A DNA stretch of 64,000 bases from positions 1-64,000 of the forward strand of contig NZ_JARJBB010000011.1 in assembly GCF_029269835.1 (NCBI RefSeq). Reading direction: 5' to 3'. Shown piece after piece: positions 52,381 through 61,611 of the stretch. A program made the position numbers and the translations under genes. Source of the stretch: Streptomyces tropicalis. GTDB taxonomy: Bacteria > Actinomycetota > Actinomycetes > Streptomycetales > Streptomycetaceae. Position 1 is the stretch's first letter. Each line of letters starts with the position of its first letter. The notes under the pieces were generated by a model. The model saw only the letters and a list, made by a program, of their open reading frames with translations, had not been told where the DNA came from and did no database searches.

Positions 52381-54006
52381 CTAGCGGAAGCGGAAGGTCT
52401 TCATCAGCTTCAGGCTGCGGCTCATGAACTCCGCGTACTTCCGGTCGTCCATGCCGAGCGAGGGAGCCATCGGCAGCAGCCGCTGGTGGGCCACGGTCTG
52501 CGCCTCGGTGTACTTGAGGATGCCCTCGGAGCCGTGCCGGCGGCCCAGGCCCGAGTCCTTCATGCCGCCCATCGGCGACTGCACGCTGCCGTAGGCGGGG
52601 GCGTAGCCCTCGTTGATGTTCACGGTGCCCGTGCGCAGCCGGGCGGCGACCGCGCGGCCGCGCCGGGCGTCCTTGGTCCACACGGACGAGTTCAGGCCGT
52701 ACGGCGTGGAGTTGGCGCGCTCGACCGCCTCGTCCTCGGAGCCGAAGCGGTACACCGAGACCACCGGTCCGAAGGTCTCCTCGGTGCACACCGCCATCGG
52801 CGCCTCCACCCCGTCGAGGACGGTCGGCTCGAAGAAGAAGGGGCCGATGTCGGGGCGGGCGACCCCGCCGGCGACGACCCGGGCGCCCTTGGCGACGGCG
52901 TCCTCCACATGGCGCCGCACGGTCTCGAGCTGACGCTCGCCGACCAGCGAGCCCATGTCGGCGCCGTAGGCGAGGGAGGTGCCGAGCCGCAGGGCCTTCG
53001 TGCGGGCGGCGAAGCGCTCCAGGAAGGCGTCCGCGACCGACTCGTGGACGTACAGCCGCTCGATGGAGATGCACAGCTGGCCCGCGGAGGAGAAGCAGGC
53101 GCGCACCGCGCCCGCGGCCGCCTTCTCGATGTCGGCGTCCTCCAGGACCAGCATGGCGTTCTTGCCGCCCAGTTCGAGGGAGACGCCGACCAGGCGGGCG
53201 GCGGCGCCCTGGGCGACCTCGCGGCCGGTGCGGGTGGAGCCGGTGAAGGAGACGTAGTCGGCGTGCCGGACCACCTCGGGGCCGACGACCGGGCCGTCGC
53301 CGAGGACCACCTGGAAGACCTCGGCGGGCAGCCCGGCCTCGATCAGCAGGTCACGCGCCCACAGGGCGGTCAGGCAGGTCTCCGTGTCGGGCTTCATGAC
53401 GACGGCGTTGCCCGCCGCGAACGCGGGCAGCGCGTCGCCGACCGACAGCTCCAGCGGGTAGTTCCACGGCGCGATCTGCCCCACCACCCCGCGCGGGTGG
53501 CGCAGTTCGGTGACCCGGGTGAGCGTGGGCATCGCCCCGGCGTGCCGCTTGGGCCGCAGGTAGGCGGCGGCCCTGCGGCCGTAGTGCCGGGCGGCCACGG
53601 CGACGGCCTGGACCTCCTCGTGGGCGTGCAGGCGCGCCTTGCCGGTCTCCAGCTGGATCAGGTCGAGCACCTCGGCCTGGCGGGCGAGGACCAGGTCGTG
53701 GAAGGCGAGCAGCACCTCGGCGCGCCGGCGCACCGGGGTCTGCGCCCACAGGGCCTGCGCGGCCCGGGCCCGCTCGAAGGCGGCGGCCACGTCCTCGGGC
53801 GTGGACTCGGGCAGGTCGGCGAGCTTCTCACCGGTGAACGGGGTGTGGTTGGCCGTCCGGCCGGACCCGGCGACGCCCTTGGTGAGCTGGGCGACCAGCT
53901 CGGGCGTCACCACGTCGGCGGCGGTCCGGGCGCCCGCGGGGGCGGGGGCCGGGGGATTCGTGCCGGTCTTCGTGCCGGTCTTCTCCGGGGCCTGCGAGTC
54001 CGTCAT
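52381..54006 (-). CDS. succinate-semialdehyde dehydrogenase (NADP+)-type aldehyde dehydrogenase
   Basis: A 541-residue aldehyde dehydrogenase of the GabD2 type that oxidises succinic semialdehyde to succinate. IAPWNYPLELS, GNAVVMKPDTETCLTAL, SFTGSTRTGREVA, VSLELGGKNAMLVLEDAD and the nucleophile Cys in FSSAGQLCISIERLYV are all present. The first ~30 residues are low complexity (EKTGTKTGTNPPAPAPAG). First gene of a probable operon with the GMC oxidoreductase. A palindromic operator-like motif lies 35-47 bases upstream. Confidence 0.9.
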   Translation of the reverse strand: MTDSQAPEKTGTKTGTNPPAPAPAGARTAADVVTPELVAQLTKGVAGSGRTANHTPFTGEKLADLPESTPEDVAAAFERARAAQALWAQTPVRRRAEVLLAFHDLVLARQAEVLDLIQLETGKARLHAHEEVQAVAVAARHYGRRAAAYLRPKRHAGAMPTLTRVTELRHPRGVVGQIAPWNYPLELSVGDALPAFAAGNAVVMKPDTETCLTALWARDLLIEAGLPAEVFQVVLGDGPVVGPEVVRHADYVSFTGSTRTGREVAQGAAARLVGVSLELGGKNAMLVLEDADIEKAAAGAVRACFSSAGQLCISIERLYVHESVADAFLERFAARTKALRLGTSLAYGADMGSLVGERQLETVRRHVEDAVAKGARVVAGGVARPDIGPFFFEPTVLDGVEAPMAVCTEETFGPVVSVYRFGSEDEAVERANSTPYGLNSSVWTKDARRGRAVAARLRTGTVNINEGYAPAYGSVQSPMGGMKDSGLGRRHGSEGILKYTEAQTVAHQRLLPMAPSLGMDDRKYAEFMSRSLKLMKTFRFR

Positions 54007-54040
54007 GACGCGCAGGGTATGCCGCGGCGGAGGCTTTGTG

Positions 54041-54053
54041 TACCCGTCGGTAA
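54041..54053. promoter_or_regulatory. TTACC-type palindrome upstream of the aldehyde dehydrogenase
   Basis: On the minus strand it reads TTACCGACGGGTA, very close to TTACCGATGGGTAA at 17379-17392. The position, a few tens of bases before the start codon, suits a repressor site. Regulator unknown. Confidence 0.35.
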
Positions 54054-54218
54054 TGGGGATTCACGGACCGCTCACACGCCGCCAGTGTTCACTGGCAACG
54101 AATGCGCTGATCAGGGCGTTGTGCGGGGCGGTCGACGAGGGCCACTCCACACCCGGTCCACGGCCGCACACCCCGCGCACACCGCGCGCACATCCGCGGG
54201 CGGCCGGGGCGGGCCCCG

Positions 54219-55124
54219 TCAGGCGGCGTCCCACCCGGCCACGCGGAATCGGCCGCCCTCCCGCCGCACCTCCACCGCGCCGGACCCGCCGAAGTGCGCC
54301 GGGACGACCAACTCCCTCTCGTCCGCCGCCTGTTCGAGGATCCGGCGCCTGCTGGCCGCGGCCCCGCGGGCGTCCAGGCAGAAGCAGCTGTTGCAGTCCG
54401 GGCGGACGACCTGCACCGGGCTGTGCAGCAGGTCGCCGACGAACACCGCCCGCTCCCCCCGCGAGGAGAGCCGCAGCACCGACGAGCCGGGCGTGTGCCC
54501 GGGCGCGGCCTCCAGGGTGAGCGCGCCGTCGATGCGGTGCTCCCCCTCCCACAGCACGGACAGCCCGGCCCGGTGCACCGGCGCCACGCTGTCCTCGTAC
54601 ATCAGCCGGTCGTCGGGGCGCGCCCCGCCCGCGTAGCCGTTCGCCGGGCCGAAGTGGTGGTCGTCGGCGGCCGGGACGAGGTACCGCGCCCGGGGGAAGG
54701 CGGGCACCCACTCCCCGCCCGCGTCCCGGGTGTTCCAGCCCACGTGGTCGCCGTGGATGTGGGTGTTGACGACGACGTCGACGTCCTCGGGGCGCACCCC
54801 GGCCCGCTCCAGCCGGCCGAGGAAGTCCCCGTCCCGCCGGTGGAACAGGGGCGTGCCGGGCCGCTCCCGGCCGTTGCCGACGCCGGTGTCCACCAGGACG
54901 GTCCGCCCGCCGCCGCGCACCACCCAGGTCTGCAGGGCCACCACGACCCGCTCCCCGCCCGCCTCGAGGTGGTCGGGCACGAGCCGGTCCCCGTACTCCC
55001 GCCACACCTCGGGCTCGCAGTCCGGGACGAAGGCCCGGGGGGCCACGTGCGGCCCCTCCCACTCGACGACCCGGAACACCTCGAAGTCCCCGATCACGAA
55101 CCGCTGCACGCTGTCTTCGGTCAT
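54219..55124 (-). CDS. metallo-beta-lactamase-fold hydrolase
   Basis: A 301-residue cytosolic hydrolase. The zinc motif is VVVNTHIHGDHVGW (HxHxDH), with downstream His in EAAPGHTPGSSVL and Asp in VFVGDLLHSPVQV, then VPAHFGGSG with the last His. This arrangement matches quorum-lactonase-like and other MBL hydrolases; the substrate is unknown. ATG at 55124 begins MTEDSVQRFVIGDFEVFRVVE. Divergent from an AraC regulator 105 bases away, which may control it. Confidence 0.88.
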   Translation of the reverse strand: MTEDSVQRFVIGDFEVFRVVEWEGPHVAPRAFVPDCEPEVWREYGDRLVPDHLEAGGERVVVALQTWVVRGGGRTVLVDTGVGNGRERPGTPLFHRRDGDFLGRLERAGVRPEDVDVVVNTHIHGDHVGWNTRDAGGEWVPAFPRARYLVPAADDHHFGPANGYAGGARPDDRLMYEDSVAPVHRAGLSVLWEGEHRIDGALTLEAAPGHTPGSSVLRLSSRGERAVFVGDLLHSPVQVVRPDCNSCFCLDARGAAASRRRILEQAADERELVVPAHFGGSGAVEVRREGGRFRVAGWDAA

Positions 55125-55229
55125 GACCCCGACTCTATGGGGGGACCGGTGAGCGTTCCCATGCCTCAGGGAGTCGTCCGGATATGCGAGCGTCTCACCG
55201 GTGCGCCACCGGCCCGCTACGCTCGGGCC

Positions 55230-56156
55230 ATGGACGTGGTGAGCGACGCGATCTCCGCGGTACGGGTCGGCCGGCCCTCCTCGAACCGGATCCGGGTGGA
55301 CGGCCGCTGGTGCACCCGCTTCGCCCCCTACGACGGTGCGGGGTTCCACGTCGTCCTCGCCGGCACCTGCTGGCTGCTGCCCGACGGAGGCGCGGACCCG
55401 GTGACGCTCGGCACGGGCGACGTCGTGCTGCTGCCGCACGGAGCCGGACACGTGCTCGCCGACGGACCGGCCGACCCGGACCGGGTGGCGCGGGCCGTGC
55501 CCTTCGAGCGGCTGCGCGGCGCCGGGGCGGGGTCCGGCGGCCCCGGAGTGGAGCTGCTGTGCGGCAAGTACCGGCTCGACCGCAGCCGGACGCACCCGCT
55601 GCTGGCGGAGCTGCCGCAGACGGTGCACCTGCCGCACCGGGCCGGCGGCGACCCCGGACTGCGCGCCGCGGTGGACCTGCTGGCCCGCGAGCTGGACGAG
55701 CGCCGCCCGGGCTCCTGCCTGGCCCTGCCGAGCCTGCTGGACCTCCTGCTGATCTACCTGGTCCGGGCATGGATGGACCGGGCCGAGACGGGCGCCTGGC
55801 CGGCGGTGCTGGGCGATCCGGTGGCGACGGCCGCCCTGCGGGCCCTGCACGCGGACCCGGCGGCCGCCTGGACGACCGGCCGCCTCGCCGCCGCGGCGCA
55901 GGTCTCCCGCGCCACACTGGCCCGGCGCTTCGGCGCCCTCGTCGGCCGGCCGCCGATGGCCTACCTGACCTGGTGGCGGCTGACCCTCGCCGCCGCCCGG
56001 CTGCGGGACACGGACGCCCCGCTGGCGACGATCGCCCGGGAGACCGGGTACAGCAGCCCCTTCGCGCTCTCGCACGCCTTCAGCCGGGAGTTCGGGACCA
56101 CCCCGGGCCGCTACCGCGCGGCGAAGGAGGCCGGAGGACCGGACCCGGGACGCTGA
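55230..56156 (+). CDS. AraC-family regulator with cupin N-domain
   Basis: A 308-residue regulator. Residues 1-170 form a Cupin_6-type sensor domain (WCTRFAPYDGAGFHVVLAG, LGTGDVVLLPHGAGHVLAD). The C-terminal ~100 residues hold two helix-turn-helix motifs (GRLAAAAQVSRATLARRFGAL and LATIARETGYSSPFALSHAFS, then REFGTTPGRYR). No ribosome site precedes the ATG, and TACGCT lies 7 bases upstream, so it may be leaderless. Divergent from the MBL hydrolase, its most likely target. Confidence 0.9.
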   Translation: MDVVSDAISAVRVGRPSSNRIRVDGRWCTRFAPYDGAGFHVVLAGTCWLLPDGGADPVTLGTGDVVLLPHGAGHVLADGPADPDRVARAVPFERLRGAGAGSGGPGVELLCGKYRLDRSRTHPLLAELPQTVHLPHRAGGDPGLRAAVDLLARELDERRPGSCLALPSLLDLLLIYLVRAWMDRAETGAWPAVLGDPVATAALRALHADPAAAWTTGRLAAAAQVSRATLARRFGALVGRPPMAYLTWWRLTLAAARLRDTDAPLATIARETGYSSPFALSHAFSREFGTTPGRYRAAKEAGGPDPGR

Positions 56157-56187
56157 CGGCCGGACCGCCGGGCGGGCCCCGGCCGTC
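56155..56187. terminator. terminator between the araC-type gene and kinase 1
   Basis: GACGGCCGG pairs with CCGGCCGTC over a 15-base loop. It overlaps the AraC stop codon and precedes the convergent kinase stop. Confidence 0.5.
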
Positions 56188-56203
56188 ACGGTCCCTCGTC
56201 CCG

Positions 56204-57877
56204 TCAGGGGCGGCCGATGTCCAGGTTGGCGATCGCCTCGCGTGCGACGTCGCGCCCGCGCTCCGTGAAGTCGCCCTTGCCGGGATAGCCGACGACGAGC
56301 TTGTACAGGTCGCCCGAGGCGCTCCGGTAGTAGAGGATCCGCAGCTCGCGCGGCAGCGGGTCCTGGCTGTCGTCGGTGACGTAGGCGACCGTGTTCTCGG
56401 CCGCCTTGCGTCCCCTGTACGTCGACTCCCGGGGCGCCGTCCGCGGGTTGTGCGGCATGTCGAGCGAGGAGTCCCCGGACTGCTCGAACGTGCCGTTGTC
56501 GTCGTACATCTGGGCGGCCGCGGAGTCCTTGATCCGGTGGCCGGAATCCTCCGACCTCGGCATCAGGGTCAGCACGACCCGGATGCTGCCGCTCAGGTCG
56601 CTGTAGGACACCCAGTGGGTCCGGTCCGTCTTCCGGTCGGGCGCCGCCCGCTGGTAGCCGGCGGGCACCGCGAGGGTCGCGGCGACGTCCCGCTCCTCGT
56701 GCCGCTGCCAGCCGTCGGGCAACGGCCCGGCGAACGGGCGGGCGGCCAGCAGGTACGCCGCGGCCGCGGCCGCGACGGCGACGGCGCCGAGGCCGAGCCG
56801 GGCCCGGCGGCCCGGACGGCGGCGCGGCGCGGCGGCCGGGCCCGGCTCCGTCCGCACCTCCCGGGTGGGCTCCGGAGCGGGCGGGGCGGCGGCCGCCGTC
56901 AGCAGGGCGCGCACCCGGGTCGCGTCCGGGCGGTGCGCCGGGTCCTTGCGCAGCAGGCCGGTGACCGCCTCGGCGAGCGGACCCGGGGCGGCCGTGGGCG
57001 GCGCGGGCTCGGCATTGAGCACCGACTGGAGGGTGGCGGGGGTGTTGCTGCGGCGGAACGGGGAGACACCCTCGGTCGCGGCGTACAGGACCACGCCCAG
57101 CGACCACAGATCGGACGCGGGGCCGGCCCGCCGGCCCAGGACCCGCTCCGGGGCGATGAACTCGGGCGAGCCGACGAAGCCCCCGGTGTCGGTGAGGCTG
57201 GTCTCGCCCTCGATCTGCGCGATGCCGAAGTCGGTGAGCACGATCCGGCCGTGCCGGCCGAGCAGGATGTTGTCCGGCTTCACGTCGCGGTGCAGGACAC
57301 CCGACGCGTGCGCCGCCTCCAGCGCGCCGAGCACCTCCAGGCCGGTGCGGGCCGCCTCCCGTGCGTCCAGCGTGCCCTCCCGCAGGGCGTCGCCCAGCGA
57401 ACGGCCCTGCACCAGCTCCATCACGATCCACGGCTGCCCGTCGACGACCGCGACGTCGTGGACGGTGACGACCGCGGGGTGGTCGAGGCGGGCCGCCGCG
57501 CGGGCCTCGCGGCGCATCCGCTCGAAGGCGTTGGCCCGTTCGCGCTCGGGAAGGTGGTCGGGAACGCGGGGTTCCTTGACGGCGACGTCGCGGTCCACGG
57601 TCTCGTCCCGGGCCCGCCACACGGTGCCCATCCCGCCGTGCCCGAGCCGGGCGAGCAGCCGGTACCGCCCGGCGATCAGACGGCCGGCGCCCGGTTCCGG
57701 GGCCGCGCCGGGTCCGAGGGCCGGTGCGGGGCCCGGAGCGGAGGCGGGATCCGGTGCCGGTGCGGGCGCGGCGTACGGGTTCTGCGGGTGAGGCACCGGC
57801 GGCCGCGGAGCGGGCGGTTGCAGAACGAAACTCGTGGTCTCGTCGGACTCGTGGTGGGCTCCCCCGTTGCTGCTCAT
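56204..57877 (-). CDS. receptor Ser/Thr protein kinase 1 of the array
   Basis: A 557-residue membrane kinase. A Pro/Ala tail (1-66) is followed by a complete kinase domain: GHGGMG loop, K101, HRDVKPDN (196-203), DFGIAQ (216-221), APE (242-244). One membrane helix lies at ~361-379. The extracellular ~175 residues begin DGWQRHEERDVAATLAVPAGY, a form of the domain shared by all four kinases here. ATG at 57877 preferred, with open frame to 57922. Adjacent paralogues on the same strand suggest tandem duplication. Confidence 0.9.
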   Translation of the reverse strand: MSSNGGAHHESDETTSFVLQPPAPRPPVPHPQNPYAAPAPAPDPASAPGPAPALGPGAAPEPGAGRLIAGRYRLLARLGHGGMGTVWRARDETVDRDVAVKEPRVPDHLPERERANAFERMRREARAAARLDHPAVVTVHDVAVVDGQPWIVMELVQGRSLGDALREGTLDAREAARTGLEVLGALEAAHASGVLHRDVKPDNILLGRHGRIVLTDFGIAQIEGETSLTDTGGFVGSPEFIAPERVLGRRAGPASDLWSLGVVLYAATEGVSPFRRSNTPATLQSVLNAEPAPPTAAPGPLAEAVTGLLRKDPAHRPDATRVRALLTAAAAPPAPEPTREVRTEPGPAAAPRRRPGRRARLGLGAVAVAAAAAAYLLAARPFAGPLPDGWQRHEERDVAATLAVPAGYQRAAPDRKTDRTHWVSYSDLSGSIRVVLTLMPRSEDSGHRIKDSAAAQMYDDNGTFEQSGDSSLDMPHNPRTAPRESTYRGRKAAENTVAYVTDDSQDPLPRELRILYYRSASGDLYKLVVGYPGKGDFTERGRDVAREAIANLDIGRP

Positions 57878-58045
57878 ACGTCCATCCATACCGTGCCGTC
57901 CGCTCCCGCCTCCACCGTGCACGGCGGGCGGTCACAGACCCGTGACCGACGGCGCCGGGATTCTCCCCGTATGGTCCGTACCGGGCGGGACAAGGTCTCC
58001 CGGCGAGGGGGCGTTCGGGCCCGGGGGCCGTCCGGGCCGGGGTTC

Positions 58046-59668
58046 TCAGCCGGGCGCGAACGTGTCGAGGGCGACGTCGAAGTACTCCTTGGACTCGCGG
58101 GCCTCGCCGACCGGCGCCGACACCCACACGTCGTACATCTGCCCGTCCTGCTCCCAGCACAGGTCGTACGTGTGCCGGGCGCCCTCCGCCGCGGTGAAGC
58201 CGTTCCAGCTGAACTGCCAGAGGGCGGCAGGGTGTCCGTCGTGCGTGGCGGCCGTGATGCGGCCGTCGTGGTAGCCGGGGTTGGTGGCCGGGCCCTGCGC
58301 GTCCGACCGGCGCATCACCGCGAGCGGACCGCCGGCGACCGGGTCGGAGACCCGCACGCCGAGCCGGAAGGTCTCCTGCGGCGACATGTAGAAGATCCGC
58401 TCGCCCTGCGGCCTGCGGACGAACCGGTCGGGCACGGCGAGGGAGAAGCCGCCGGGGTCGCGGACCGTGCGGTAGCCGGACGGTGCGGTCGGCCCGTGCG
58501 CGGCGGAGGCCGCGGAACCGCCGGCGGACCCCGGGGCGGCCGGGCTGCCGGGCGCGGAGGCGGACGAGGACGGCGACGAGGGCGCCGGGCCCGACGGGGT
58601 GCGCGGTGCGGTGCTCGCGGGGGTGCCACCCGCGGGGCCGCCGCCGTCCATGAGCAGCGCGACCGCGGACACGCCTGCCCCGGCCATGGCGGCGACCAGC
58701 AGCGCCGCGACCAGCACGCCCCGGGTGGAGGGCCGGGCCGGGGCCGCGGTCTCCCGGGTCGGCGCGGCGGGGGCGGCGGCGACCCGGGGCACGTCCCGCT
58801 GGGTCGGGCTGTACCGGGCGGGCGGCTGCGGGGTGCGGCCGGAATCGAGGAAGGCCCGCAGCATCCGCTCCGCCTCGGGCGCGTCCAGCCGCCGGTCGGG
58901 GTCCCGCTCCAGCAGCCCGCGCACGACGGGGAGCAGTGGCTCGGCCTGGGCGGGCGGCCGGATCTCGTCGAAGACGACGGCGTGCAGGATGCCGCCCAGC
59001 GAGTCGCGGCGAAAGGGCGACTCACCGCTCAGCGCCGTGCACAGCAGGGCGCCCAGCGACCACAGGTCGGAGGCCGGGCCGGTGCGGGCGCCGGACATCC
59101 GCTCCGGGGCGGTGTACTCGGGCGAGCCGACGAAGGAGCCCGTCTCGGTGAGCGTGGTGGCGCCCGCGACCTGCGCGATGCCGAAGTCGGTGAGGACGGC
59201 GCGGTCGGTGCCGGACTCCACCAGCACGTTCGCCGGTTTGATGTCGCGGTGCAGGACGCCCGCCTCGTGCGCGGTGCGCAGCGCGCTCAGCAGGGCCACC
59301 CCGATCCGGGCGACCCCGGTCGCGTCGACCGGGCCCTGCGCCGCGATCCGGTCGGCGAGCGAGCCGCCGCCCACCAGGTCCATCACGATGTACGGGCGCC
59401 CGTCCTGCTCGACGACGTCGTGGACGACGATGATGTGCGGGTGGCGCAGCTGGGCCACGGCGCGTGCCTCGCGCAGGGTGCGGTCGCGCTGGAGGCGGGC
59501 CTCCTCGGCGGACAGCGTCTCGTCGAACGCGAGCTCCTTGACCGCGACCTGACGGCCGAGCAGCTGGTCGGTCGCCCGCCACACGACGCCCATGCCGCCC
59601 CGGCCGAGCCGCGCCTCAAGGCGGTAACGGCCCGCGATCACACGGCAGTCGTCCCCCTCGGTCCCCAT
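58046..59668 (-). CDS. receptor Ser/Thr protein kinase 2 of the array
   Basis: A 540-residue membrane kinase starting MGTEGDDCRVIAGRYRLEAR; two further in-frame ATGs lie up to 59680. Kinase motifs are GRGGMG, K44, HRDIKPAN (140-147), DFGIAQ (161-166) and APER. A juxtamembrane Pro/Arg region leads to a helix (GVLVAALLVAAMAGAGVSAVALLM, around residue 330) and a Ser/Pro-rich stalk. The extracellular domain starts SGYRTVRDPGGFSLAVPDRF. Catalytically complete. Confidence 0.9.
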   Translation of the reverse strand: MGTEGDDCRVIAGRYRLEARLGRGGMGVVWRATDQLLGRQVAVKELAFDETLSAEEARLQRDRTLREARAVAQLRHPHIIVVHDVVEQDGRPYIVMDLVGGGSLADRIAAQGPVDATGVARIGVALLSALRTAHEAGVLHRDIKPANVLVESGTDRAVLTDFGIAQVAGATTLTETGSFVGSPEYTAPERMSGARTGPASDLWSLGALLCTALSGESPFRRDSLGGILHAVVFDEIRPPAQAEPLLPVVRGLLERDPDRRLDAPEAERMLRAFLDSGRTPQPPARYSPTQRDVPRVAAAPAAPTRETAAPARPSTRGVLVAALLVAAMAGAGVSAVALLMDGGGPAGGTPASTAPRTPSGPAPSSPSSSASAPGSPAAPGSAGGSAASAAHGPTAPSGYRTVRDPGGFSLAVPDRFVRRPQGERIFYMSPQETFRLGVRVSDPVAGGPLAVMRRSDAQGPATNPGYHDGRITAATHDGHPAALWQFSWNGFTAAEGARHTYDLCWEQDGQMYDVWVSAPVGEARESKEYFDVALDTFAPG

Positions 59669-59838
59669 GAGCCCCATCATGCCGCATCGGACACCGCCGC
59701 TCCGGGGCGCCGACCGGCCAAGACCCGACCGGGTTACAGGCCGGTCCGGGACGGGCCGGTACGCGGAAACGATCCGGCCGAGGTGCCGTCAGGATCCGGC
59801 CGCGGGGCCCGCCGGGGGCGCGGTGTGCGGGGCCGCCG

Positions 59839-61485
59839 TCAGCCGGACAGCGGGCGCCAGCCCTGCAGCACGGCGGTGAACTGCTTCCGCGTGGTGCCCC
59901 AGTCGGCCGCGGGCGAGGACATGTAGAGCGCGTACTCGACGCCCTCGCGGCTCACGTACGTCTCCTCGACGGCGTGCCGCGGCCCGGGGAACGGGGTGTC
60001 CTTGGCCAGCGCGGTCCAGGTGTAGTCCCACAGGGAGCCGGGACGGTCCCGGTAGGTGTTGGCCTCCAGCGTCTGCCGCCGGTAGTCGACCAGCCGGTGG
60101 AGCTGCTGCTCCAGGTCGATCTGGTGGTCGTGCGGGGTGGCGAAGTCCGGCGAGGTGTCGATGGCGATGCGGAGGAAGTGCTTGCCGCCGTCGGGCGTGT
60201 AGTCGACCTGGTGGGTCGCCTTGTCGAAGACCGTGCGCTTCCAGGCACGGCCGGGGACGGCGATGCTGAAGCCCATGGGGTCGTCGCGGCGCACCCAGCC
60301 GGCCGGCAGGTTGTCCGTCGTGTCGGTGGCCCGGCCGGCACCGGAGCTCGACGAGGGCGAGGTGGGCGTCCCCGGGGTGCCGGAGCCCCCGGTGATGTCG
60401 TGCTGCCGGCTCTCGTCCCATTTCTGCAGGCCCACCGCGGTGCCGCCGCCGATGAGCGCGGCGAGGGCCACCACGAGCGCGAACGTGCGCAGCCGGCTGC
60501 GCCGGGGCGGCGCGGCGGCGGGCACGGGGACCGGGGCGGTACCGGCGGCCGTCGTCGGCTGGTACGGCGTGGTCGCGGCCGTGTCCGGCGCGGGACGGCC
60601 GTCCGCCTCCCACCGGGGGCCCGCCGGCTGTGTCGGCACGAAGGCCTGCGCGACACTCGGACGGCGTCCCTCCGCGGCCTCCGCGAGCATCTGCTCGGCC
60701 TCGGCGAGGGACGGCCGCGCGGCCGGATCCTTGCGCAGCAGCGCGGTGATGACGGGCCCGAGCGCGGCGGCGTGCCGGGGTTCGCCGGGTTCCTCGTCCA
60801 CGACGGCCTGCATGGTGGTCAGCGGCGAGGTGCGGCGGAACGGGGACAGCCCCTCCACCGCGGTGTAGAGGGTGGCGCCGAGCGCCCACAGGTCGGAGGC
60901 CGGGCCGGGATCGTGGCCGCGGACCCGCTCGGGCGCCAGGTAGTCGACGGAACCGACGACCTCACCGGTGCGCGTGATGGTGGTGTCGCCCTCGATCTGC
61001 GCGATGCCGAAGTCGGTCAGCAGCACCCGGCGGTCCTGCGAGAGCAGGACGTTGCCCGGCTTGACGTCGCGGTGGAGCACTCCGGCGGTGTGCGCGGCGC
61101 GCAGGGCGCGCAGCACCCACAGGCCGATCCGGGCGGCCTCCGCCGGTTCCACCCGGCCCTGCTCCTTGACCGCGTCGGCGAGCGAGTGCCCCTCGACGAG
61201 CTCCATCACGATCCACGGGCGGCCGTCGTGCTCCAGCACGTCGTGCACGGTGACGACGGCGGAGTGGTTGATCCGGGCGGCTGCGCGTGCCTCCGCCCGG
61301 GTGCGGGCGAGGAGGACCGCCTGGTCGCTGTCGGAGACGTACAGCGCGGCGGTCAACTCCTTGATGGCGACGGCACGGTGCAGCACCTCGTCGTGCGCGC
61401 GCCACACCCGGCCCATGCCTCCGCTGCCGATGGCGTCGGCGAGCCGGTAGCGGCCCGCGAGAAGCAGGCCCTGCATCTGATTCAC
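59839..61485 (-). CDS. receptor Ser/Thr protein kinase 3 of the array
   Basis: A 548-residue membrane kinase starting MNQMQGLLLAGRYRLADAIG at a GTG closely preceded by GGGGAA. Kinase residues: GSGGMG, K42, HRDVKPGN (138-145), DFGIAQ (158-163), APER. The membrane helix is LRTFALVVALAALIGGGTAVGL, near residue 365. A Ser/Thr-rich stalk precedes an extracellular domain beginning AGWVRRDDPMGFSIAVPGRAW. Catalytically complete. Confidence 0.9.
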   Translation of the reverse strand: MNQMQGLLLAGRYRLADAIGSGGMGRVWRAHDEVLHRAVAIKELTAALYVSDSDQAVLLARTRAEARAAARINHSAVVTVHDVLEHDGRPWIVMELVEGHSLADAVKEQGRVEPAEAARIGLWVLRALRAAHTAGVLHRDVKPGNVLLSQDRRVLLTDFGIAQIEGDTTITRTGEVVGSVDYLAPERVRGHDPGPASDLWALGATLYTAVEGLSPFRRTSPLTTMQAVVDEEPGEPRHAAALGPVITALLRKDPAARPSLAEAEQMLAEAAEGRRPSVAQAFVPTQPAGPRWEADGRPAPDTAATTPYQPTTAAGTAPVPVPAAAPPRRSRLRTFALVVALAALIGGGTAVGLQKWDESRQHDITGGSGTPGTPTSPSSSSGAGRATDTTDNLPAGWVRRDDPMGFSIAVPGRAWKRTVFDKATHQVDYTPDGGKHFLRIAIDTSPDFATPHDHQIDLEQQLHRLVDYRRQTLEANTYRDRPGSLWDYTWTALAKDTPFPGPRHAVEETYVSREGVEYALYMSSPAADWGTTRKQFTAVLQGWRPLSG

Positions 61486-61611
61486 GTTTCCCCGCAATGG
61501 TCTTGACAGGGTCAGAGTAAGGACCGGCCCCCGGACAGGGAACCGGCGGGGTGCCAAGGAAACCGCACTGTGACGGTTGTCGCTCCCGGCCATGGCCGGG
61601 AACCGCCCCAT